Source: DASZQY01 sp035548515
GTDB lineage: Bacteria; Pseudomonadota; Alphaproteobacteria; Rhizobiales; Kaistiaceae
Assembly (NCBI GenBank): GCA_035548515.1
Contig: DASZSW010000026.1
Location: forward strand, 1 to 64,000
DNA length: 64,000 nt
Direction of reading: 5' to 3'
Below the pieces are notes generated by a model. The model did no database searches, had not been told where the DNA came from, and worked only from the letters and a program-made list of their open reading frames with translations. Shown here piece by piece: positions 58,570-64,000 of the stretch. Both the position numbers and the translations under genes were made by a program. The stretch's first letter is position 1; each line of letters opens with the position of its first letter.

Positions 58570-60147
58570 ATGACCGCGTCTGACACGACACCCGCAACTT
58601 TTCCCATCGACGACGTGATCATCGTAGGCGGTGGGCTTGCCGGCCTGTTCACTGCGCTGCGCCTCGCGCCGCGGCCGGTAACGGTGCTGACCGCGACGCC
58701 GGTCGGTCGCGGCGGCTCCTCGTCGATGGCGCAGGGCGGCATCGCGGCAGCGATGGCGCCGGGCGACACGATTGAAAAGCATCTCGCAGACACGGTCGCG
58801 GCGGGTGACGGTATCGTCGACGAGAAGATCGCCGGCATCATGGTCGCCGACGCGCCGGCGCGCGTCCACGATCTGCTGGAATACGGCGTGCCGTTCGACC
58901 GCGACCTCGAGGGTCGGCTCGCCATGTCGAGAGAAGCCGCGCACTCGGAACGGCGCGTAGTGCACGTCAAGGGCGACATGGCTGGGGCCGCGATCATGCA
59001 GGCGCTGGGCGTGGCGGTCCGCAACACGCCGTCCATCCGGCTGGTCGAAGGCTACGTTGGCGAGTCCCTGATGAAGCGCGGCGACCGCGTCGCCGGTATT
59101 GTTGCGCGCCCGGTGAATGGTGGCCCCGCGGTTGAGTTTCCAGCGCGTGCGGTGGTGCTGGCTTCCGGCGGCGTCGGCCACCTCTTCGCGGTATCGACCA
59201 ACCCGCCGGAGTCCGAAGGCGGCGGTCTCGGCATGGCGGCGCGGGCAGGGGCCGTGATTGCCGATGCCGAATTCGTGCAGTTTCACCCGACCGCGCTGGA
59301 TGTCGGCCGCGATCCGGCGCCGCTTGCCAGCGAGGCACTCCGCGGCGAGGGCGCGTGGCTGATCAACAAGGCCGGCGAGCGTTTCATGCTCAAGCAGCAC
59401 CCGCTCGCCGAGCTTGCCCCGCGCGACGTCGTTGCTCGCGCAGTGCACAACGAGATTGTCGCCGGGCGCGGCGCCTTCCTCGATACGCGCGAGGCGATCG
59501 GCGCGGAGATAGCGGAGAAATTTCCCACCGTTTACCGTTATTGCCTCGACGCCGGCATCGATCCCGTGACGCAGGCAATCCCCATCGCCCCGGCCGAGCA
59601 CTATCACATGGGCGGCGTGCTCACCGACGTCGACGGCCGCACAACGCTGGATGGCCTGTGGGCCTGCGGCGAGGTGGCGTCCACCGGTGTCCACGGCGCC
59701 AATCGCCTGGCGTCGAACTCGCTACTGGAAGCCGTCGCCTTTGCCGCGCGCGTCGCGACGGGAATTACAACGCGCCTGCCTCAGGCGATGCAGACGGAGG
59801 CGCGGGTGCTCCCGGCCGACGACGCACCGCAGCCCGACCCGGTGCATTGGACAAAGCTTCGCCGCACGATGGCGGACGACGTTGGCGTGGTCCGCGACAG
59901 CGCCGGCATGGAACGTGCGCTGTCGGTCATCGCCGAACTGGAGCAGAACAACCGCTCGCCACGATTCCGCAATTCGCTCGCCGCCGCCCGTATGATCGCG
60001 GCCGGCGCATTGAACCGGACGGAAAGTCGAGGCGGCCACTACCGTAGCGACTATCCGAAGCCCGATCCCGCGTGGCAGCACCGTACTTTCATGACGCTGG
60101 CCGAAGCGGAGCGCATCGGTCGCGCCGAACCGGCGCCGGCGCGATGA
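58570..60147 (+). CDS. nadB: L-aspartate oxidase
   Basis: Flavoprotein that oxidises L-aspartate to iminoaspartate for NadA. The 525-aa protein has the FAD motif VIIVGGGLAGLFTALR, SSMAQGGIAAAM, the active-site HSERRVVHVKGD-like region, and EHYHMGGVLTDVDGRT. ATG 58570 is preferred over GTG 58567. The stop overlaps nadC by four bases. Confidence 0.97.
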   Translation: MTASDTTPATFPIDDVIIVGGGLAGLFTALRLAPRPVTVLTATPVGRGGSSSMAQGGIAAAMAPGDTIEKHLADTVAAGDGIVDEKIAGIMVADAPARVHDLLEYGVPFDRDLEGRLAMSREAAHSERRVVHVKGDMAGAAIMQALGVAVRNTPSIRLVEGYVGESLMKRGDRVAGIVARPVNGGPAVEFPARAVVLASGGVGHLFAVSTNPPESEGGGLGMAARAGAVIADAEFVQFHPTALDVGRDPAPLASEALRGEGAWLINKAGERFMLKQHPLAELAPRDVVARAVHNEIVAGRGAFLDTREAIGAEIAEKFPTVYRYCLDAGIDPVTQAIPIAPAEHYHMGGVLTDVDGRTTLDGLWACGEVASTGVHGANRLASNSLLEAVAFAARVATGITTRLPQAMQTEARVLPADDAPQPDPVHWTKLRRTMADDVGVVRDSAGMERALSVIAELEQNNRSPRFRNSLAAARMIAAGALNRTESRGGHYRSDYPKPDPAWQHRTFMTLAEAERIGRAEPAPAR

Positions 60148-60989
60148 CGCCCGAACTCGATCCCGCCCTGGTGGAATCTGCTGTGCGCTCGGCGCTTGCG
60201 GAGGATCTGGGCGCGGGCGGCGACATTACCTCGGCCGCCACAATCCCCGCCGACGCGCAGGCAATCGCGACGTTTGGGGCGCGCCGGGCAGGTGTGGTCG
60301 CGGGCCTGCCGCTGGCCGAAGCCGCATTCCGCCAGGTCGATCCAGCGGTTCGTTTCGAGTATGCGCTGCGCGACGGCGACAGGATCGCCGCCGGCGTGAT
60401 CGCGGCACGCGTCAGCGGAAACGCGCGCGCCGTGCTGGCGGCCGAGCGGGTGGCGCTGAACTACCTGTGCCATCTGTCCGGCATCGCCACCGCCACGGCC
60501 GCGCTGGTTGCGGCCGTGAAGCACACCAAAGCCATCCTCCTCGACACGCGCAAAACAACACCCGGGCTCCGCGTGCTGGAAAAGTACGCCGTGGCCTGCG
60601 GCGGCGGACAGAACCACCGGATGGGCCTTTATGACGCCGTCCTGATCAAGGACAACCATGTGGCCGTGGCAGGCGGCACGGCTGCCGCCATCCGCGCTGC
60701 CCGCGCCCATGCTCCGGGCGTCAAGATCGAAGTGGAGGTCGCGTCCCTTGCCGAACTCGATCAGGCCCTCACCGAGCGGCCCGATATCATCATGCTCGAC
60801 AACATGACGCTCGCCGACATGCGAGAGGCGGTCCGCCGCGTGGGCGGACGCGCGAAGCTCGAAGCATCCGGCAATGTTACGATCGAGACGATCCGGCCGA
60901 TAGCCGAGACGGGTGTCGACTACATTTCGTCAGGCTGGATAACCCATTCCGCGCCAGCGCTGGATATCGGCCTCGACGTCGTAATCTGA
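60144..60989 (+). CDS. nadC: Nicotinate-nucleotide pyrophosphorylase (carboxylating)
   Basis: Quinolinate phosphoribosyltransferase, third step of the de novo NAD route. The 281-aa protein has RVALNYLCHLSGIAT, DTRKTTPGLRVLEKYAV, GGGQNHRMGLYDAVLIKDNH and the C-terminal ASGNVT. ATG 60144 overlaps the nadB stop (ATGA), giving a tight nadB-nadC unit. Confidence 0.97.
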   Translation: MTPELDPALVESAVRSALAEDLGAGGDITSAATIPADAQAIATFGARRAGVVAGLPLAEAAFRQVDPAVRFEYALRDGDRIAAGVIAARVSGNARAVLAAERVALNYLCHLSGIATATAALVAAVKHTKAILLDTRKTTPGLRVLEKYAVACGGGQNHRMGLYDAVLIKDNHVAVAGGTAAAIRAARAHAPGVKIEVEVASLAELDQALTERPDIIMLDNMTLADMREAVRRVGGRAKLEASGNVTIETIRPIAETGVDYISSGWITHSAPALDIGLDVVI

Positions 60990-60992
60990 CGT

Positions 60993-61229
60993 CTATTGCG
61001 GCGAGGGCGGTGCTCCGCCCGCGAAAAAAGCGACATAAACCGCCACAAACGCCACCAATACGCCGAGAATTCCAAACCCGAGGACGTAGCGGACGTTGTG
61101 ATGCGTTGCGCCCTGCCGGGCCTCGTTCGGCTCCAAGGCAGGCGCCATTCCGGCCGCCAGCGCCGGGGGCGGCACCTCGGCTTCGTCTGTCTTGTCTTTG
61201 TAGTCGGGAGCGCGATCGGTGCTGGTCAT
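60993..61229 (-). CDS. Small single-helix membrane protein
   Basis: A 78-aa protein: a hydrophilic, Pro/Ala-rich N-terminal half (about residues 1-46) and one membrane helix (about 47-69, VLGFGILGVLVAFVAVYVAFF) with a short Pro-rich tail. No family recognised. A GAGGAGGA ribosome site precedes ATG 61229. A GGAAC-N17-GGTT motif lies upstream, suggesting stress control. It converges with nadC, three bases between stops. Confidence 0.7.
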   Translation of the reverse strand: MTSTDRAPDYKDKTDEAEVPPPALAAGMAPALEPNEARQGATHHNVRYVLGFGILGVLVAFVAVYVAFFAGGAPPSPQ

Positions 61230-61263
61230 CGTCCGTCCTCCTCATCAACGGTTTGGGAGGGAT

Positions 61264-61289
61264 AACCGCTACGCCGCAGAGAAAGTTCC
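61264..61289 (-). promoter_or_regulatory. EcfG-type promoter candidate upstream of the 78-aa gene
   Basis: On the minus strand GGAAC (61289-61285), 17 bases, GGTT (61267-61264), 34 bases before the start codon. Eight of nine consensus positions match, the same variant as before csbD. Confidence 0.4.
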
Positions 61290-61297
61290 CGTGCGCC

Positions 61298-62338
61298 TCA
61301 GCTCCAGCCGCCGTTCTTGGTCTTGTAGAAGACGTGGCGGCCGATCTTGTCCATGCGCTTCATCGAGCGGGCCCACCGCGGTTTCACGTAAGTCGCGTGG
61401 TAGTGCGTCGAAGCGCCGACGTCCGCGAGGTACAGATTGCGGTTGTCGTTCAGGACGCGCCGCGCCAGCGCCTGGCTCGAAGTCCATGCGCTCTTGTCGT
61501 TGATGCGATCGGCAATGCCGTCGCAGGCAAACGAGAACTGGCAGCGGTTGCGCTTGTTCTTGTTCTGGTAGACGACGTCGCAGATCGTCTTGGGATAGGC
61601 GGGATTCTTGAGCCGGTTCAACACGACTTGCGCTACTGCGATCTGGCCTTCCGTAGATTCGCCGCGCGCCTCAAAATAGATCGCGGTCGCCAGACACTTC
61701 ACTTCGCTCGCCGCCTTCGCATCGACCGGGATCGGATTGTTCACCCAAGCGTGCGCGTCATCGATGTTGGGATCAAGCAGCGCATTCTTCGCCTTGTCGC
61801 CCATGACCGCGGCGAACGGCTTCTCGATGTCAACAGCCGCGTCAGGCCCGGCGTAGGCGAGGAGGACGGGCGCAGCCACCGCAGATGGCTTCGCCACCGC
61901 TGCCGGCGGCGGAACGACCGCAGCCGCCACGATGGGCTTCGGCTTGGCGGGCGGCGGCACCGCCGCTGCGGCGACGACAGCCGGTTTCTCGACCGGCTTC
62001 GCCTCGGGCAGCAGGAATGCCGTGTGCACCTCGGCGGCGACTTCCTTCGGCGCGGCGAAGAGGCTCGCGGTCACGACAAAGCCAGCGGCGATCGCGCGCG
62101 GCGGCGGCGCGATCATGTCGGCTTTGGCGATACGATTGATATTGGTGAAAGCGGGCAGGGCAGCGGGACGGATCGAAGCTGTGGCACTGGCATCGACGAC
62201 GACGGCCGCGTCTGCCACCGGCGCATCACGATGGCCGAGCGTGGTGTATCCGGCAACGATGGCAAGTGCGGCGTAGGCGGCGCGCACATACCACGTCTTC
62301 CGACGGAATCGGTTCCGCTGCCTCCCCCGTACGACCAC
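61298..62338 (-). CDS. SleB-type cell-wall hydrolase
   Basis: A 346-aa protein with an N-terminal membrane anchor (about residues 17-35), a long Ala/Pro/Lys-rich linker (about 50-190) and a C-terminal Hydrolase_2 (SleB/CwlJ) domain (about 215-335). Domain hallmarks are TAIYFEARGESTEGQIAVAQ with the catalytic glutamate, CQFSFACDG, and STHYHATYVKP. Likely a periplasmic peptidoglycan hydrolase, perhaps a lytic transglycosylase. The linker would span the periplasm to the wall. Confidence 0.9.
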   Translation of the reverse strand: MVVRGRQRNRFRRKTWYVRAAYAALAIVAGYTTLGHRDAPVADAAVVVDASATASIRPAALPAFTNINRIAKADMIAPPPRAIAAGFVVTASLFAAPKEVAAEVHTAFLLPEAKPVEKPAVVAAAAVPPPAKPKPIVAAAVVPPPAAVAKPSAVAAPVLLAYAGPDAAVDIEKPFAAVMGDKAKNALLDPNIDDAHAWVNNPIPVDAKAASEVKCLATAIYFEARGESTEGQIAVAQVVLNRLKNPAYPKTICDVVYQNKNKRNRCQFSFACDGIADRINDKSAWTSSQALARRVLNDNRNLYLADVGASTHYHATYVKPRWARSMKRMDKIGRHVFYKTKNGGWS

Positions 62339-62743
62339 GCTTTACTCCACGCACACTGGCACCCGCGCGTCGCTTCGATCCCTCCGCAGTGGACCTCGGC
62401 AGACGCAGCCCCGAAGACGCCAGTGATGCGGGATTAACCTTGAAGTCCGGTTAATGCCGGCAAACCGCCGCCCCCTCGTCAGGGGATAATTCACTGTCCG
62501 AATCGGGCTGTAATGGGGGGCTGCCGGGGTTATCCCAAGGCAAGGCACGCCTGTCCCCAGTCGAATCGCGGCAGTGGAAAATGGCGGCTCGCGGGTTGCA
62601 TGTGCCGTTCATGTGACGCTTGTCACGGTCGCGACATCGGGAATCGGCCAAACTCAACCGCCTGCTCCCGCCTAGCCTGCGGTCACAATGTCGCGGTATC
62701 TTTGCGGCGGGGGTGATCAGCCCACCAATTCGAGGTGATTGTG
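62339..62743. other. 405-base divergent intergenic region
   Basis: Separates the cell-wall hydrolase (minus) from an exported protein (plus). I see a small stem CCCCT/AGGGG (62471-62484) and two TTAA half-sites 13 bases apart (near 62435 and 62452), but no recognised operator, RNA or convincing gene. Open frames here have no ribosome site or domain. Confidence 0.5.
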
Positions 62744-63202
62744 ATGAGACGCCTATTTCTCTCTCTGGCCGTAGCGCTCGGGGCCGCGTTTTCGGTTATC
62801 GGTGCCGCCGCGGCGGCCACCGCCGATCAGGAAGCTGCCTTCGTCGCCGCCTACAAGACTGCCTTCGAGGCCAAAGATGCTGCTGCTCTTCAGGCGCTGC
62901 TCTACTCCGGCGGCGACCCGATGGCGATGGAGTTCTACGGTCAGATGATGACGGCCGAAATGGCCGACGGAAAGCTGACCTCCATCGAACTCCAAGACCT
63001 CACGCCGGACGACATTGCCAATGCGTCGACCGTGCAGGAGATGCCTTCGGGCAAGATGCAGCTTACGCCGAAGCCATACAAGAAGCTGGTGCTGAAGGTC
63101 GACACAAAGACCGCCGACACGACGTCGTCGAGCAATAGCGAAGTCTTCGTCGCCGAAGACGGCGGCAAGATCGTCATCGCCGTTCCGGCGCCGGCCAAGT
63201 AG
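62744..63202 (+). CDS. Exported hypothetical protein
   Basis: A 152-aa protein with a signal peptide (MRRLFLSLAVALGAAFSVIGAAAA). The mature part, AAFVAAYKTAFEAKDAAALQALL and onward, suggests an NTF2/SnoaL-like small alpha+beta fold, but this is a weak impression. No cysteines. ATG 62744 has GAGGT seven bases upstream. A bidirectional-looking terminator follows the gene. Confidence 0.8.
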   Translation: MRRLFLSLAVALGAAFSVIGAAAAATADQEAAFVAAYKTAFEAKDAAALQALLYSGGDPMAMEFYGQMMTAEMADGKLTSIELQDLTPDDIANASTVQEMPSGKMQLTPKPYKKLVLKVDTKTADTTSSSNSEVFVAEDGGKIVIAVPAPAK

Positions 63203-63215
63203 CAACAACGACAAC

Positions 63216-63252
63216 CGGCGCCGGGTGGGCACGCCCCGGCGCCGCAATTTTT
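63216..63252 (+). terminator. Rho-independent terminator
   Basis: A 10-bp perfect stem CGGCGCCGGG (63216-63225) and CCCGGCGCCG (63235-63244) with a nine-base loop, then CAATTTTT. It ends the transcript of the upstream exported protein. Confidence 0.85.
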
Positions 63253-63274
63253 CCCGATCAGGAGATCACGCGCG

Positions 63275-63889
63275 ATGACCACGCCGGACATCGTTGGATT
63301 GCTGGCGCTGGTTCTGCTGCTCGCTGCCGCCTGGGCCAAGCCCGTCGAGTGGCTGCGCGGATTGTCGGCTGTCGCGAACCTCGCGATGGTCGCCTACGGG
63401 ATCATCACTGCCCAGTATCCGCTGGCGCTCCTCTCCGCGTTGATTCTCGCCGTGAACGCATGGCGGCTTTACGAGACGCGTGCGCTGGTCTCGGTCACCC
63501 GCGACGCAACCGCCGCAAGCGCAGCGCCGATCACGATGGATTGGCTACTCCCGTACATGCGGCCGCTCGCTTTGCCCACCGGCACCGTCGTGTTCAACAA
63601 GGATGCGCCGGCCGACGCGATGTATTTCATCTCGCACGGCCGCATCCGCTTCGAAGAAATTGGCGTCGAGATGGGGAAGGGCGCGCTCTTCGGCGAGATC
63701 GGCATCTTCTCGCACGACAAGCGCCGCACCGCGACCGCCAAGACGCTGGAAGACACCGCACTGATGCAGGTCAGCGCCGACAAGGTGCGCGAACTCTACT
63801 ACCAGAACCCGGACTTTGGCTTCTTCATCGTCGACCTGATAACGCGTCGCCTCATGGAAGACGCCGCCGCGGGAACGCTGAAGCCCTAA
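63275..63889 (+). CDS. Membrane protein with cyclic-nucleotide-binding domain
   Basis: A 204-aa protein: two or three membrane helices (about residues 6-65, Popeye-like arrangement) followed by a cyclic-nucleotide-binding fold (about 85-200; GTVVFNKDAPADAMYFISHGRIR, then GALFGEIGIFSHDKRRTATA, corresponding to the phosphate-binding cassette). The cassette arginine (KRRTATA) is present. No helix-turn-helix follows, so it is not a Crp-type regulator. It may sense cAMP or cGMP at the membrane. An AGGAG site precedes the ATG. Confidence 0.85.
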   Translation: MTTPDIVGLLALVLLLAAAWAKPVEWLRGLSAVANLAMVAYGIITAQYPLALLSALILAVNAWRLYETRALVSVTRDATAASAAPITMDWLLPYMRPLALPTGTVVFNKDAPADAMYFISHGRIRFEEIGVEMGKGALFGEIGIFSHDKRRTATAKTLEDTALMQVSADKVRELYYQNPDFGFFIVDLITRRLMEDAAAGTLKP

Positions 63890-64000
63890 CCGCGTCCGCC
63901 CAGGCGGAAGCCCGGGGCAGGGCGCTCCTTGAGGATCTCGCGCCGGAACCGGAACATCTGCGCCGGCCGCCCGCGCGGCCGCTGCATCATCGCTCCCGTC
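63886..64000 (-). CDS. C-terminal end of an unidentified protein, possibly a NUDIX-type NAD regulator (partial)
   Basis: Reading the minus strand, an open frame runs from the window edge to TAG (63888-63886). The last residues include RGRPAQMFRFRREILKERP. The G-R-P-A-x2-[FY]-R-F pattern resembles the wing of the winged-helix domain of NrtR/NadQ-like proteins. With nadABC nearby, a NAD-metabolism regulator is plausible. Only 38 codons are visible, so this stays tentative. The stop overlaps that of the convergent gene. Confidence 0.45.
   Translation of the reverse strand, partial: TGAMMQRPRGRPAQMFRFRREILKERPAPGFRLGGRG

Noticed and set aside
62435..62455. Two TTAA half-sites as a CtrA box
   Set aside because: The spacer is 13 bases, not seven.
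1..64000. Toxin-antitoxin, restriction or phage-defence system
   Set aside because: None of the genes matches such families. CcrM is a solitary cell-cycle methylase without a restriction partner.

Overview
The window is high-GC chromosomal DNA of an alphaproteobacterium, most likely of the order Hyphomicrobiales (Rhizobiales). Evidence for this: a CcrM-type GANTC adenine methyltransferase; a split F0 operon (atpI-B-E-F'-F) with the paired b'/b subunits; the ctaD-ctaB-(small)-ctaG-ctaE-surf1 order; an alphaproteobacterial LexA-type box (GAAC-N7-GAAC); and several EcfG-type promoters (GGAAC-N17-[C/G]GTT). GTG and TTG starts are frequent and many genes overlap by 1-4 bases. The genus cannot be fixed from this sequence. 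I see no prophage, insertion sequence, CRISPR array, tRNA or rRNA. This is mostly a housekeeping region.

Layout. 1-5.8 kb (+): cytochrome c oxidase structural and assembly genes, laced with two families of palindromic repeats that also fill most of the 880-base gap up to 6.69 kb. 6.7-18.4 kb: yqgE, a DsbD-N-like exported protein, a peroxiredoxin, rnhA-thrB, a DMT transporter, then a long minus-strand block of ispH, an EAL phosphodiesterase with a degenerate GGDEF, a GNAT, an M16 peptidase and thrC. 19.2-24.4 kb (+): a tandem glycine riboswitch and gcvT-gcvH-(csbD)-gcvPA-gcvPB. 24.4-34.1 kb: a HAD phosphatase, ccrM, a PHP protein, clpS, and the minus-strand block dciA, dsbA-like, smc-mutY-yihX-like. 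34.3-36.9 kb (+): F0 ATP synthase behind a near-consensus sigma70 promoter. 36.9-46.6 kb: brkB/yihY, rnhB, lysE, a radical SAM protein behind a LexA-type box, a truncated glycosyltransferase, moaB, ispE, a TPR-LysM protein, a polyprenyl diphosphate synthase, DUF2007 and a TrmN6-like methyltransferase. 46.7-53.6 kb (+): glyQ and glyS separated by 3.7 kb holding an unknown gene and two tandem ArnT/GT39-like membrane proteins. 53.6-64 kb: exported protein, PRC-barrel and DUF3096 genes sharing a bidirectional EcfG-like promoter, YhdH-type reductase, MFS transporter, nadA-nadB-nadC behind a perfect palindrome, a small membrane protein, a SleB-type cell-wall hydrolase, an exported protein, a cyclic-nucleotide-binding membrane protein, and the 3' end of a possible NUDIX-type NAD regulator.

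Most interesting points. (1) A 28-bp site at 54720-54747 reads as a perfect EcfG promoter on both strands and could drive two stress-type genes divergently. Weaker matches precede csbD, a 78-aa membrane protein and yihY. (2) csbD, with its own promoter-like site, sits inside the glycine cleavage operon and is followed by a strong terminator-like hairpin placed directly against the gcvPA ribosome-binding site. (3) Two tandem glycosyltransferase-like paralogues split glyQ from glyS. (4) A glycosyltransferase runs off its domain into the antisense of moaB. (5) Palindromic repeats occur only in the first 6.7 kb and include a 150-bp unit with perfect 11-bp terminal inverted repeats. I do not see a complete undescribed multi-gene system.
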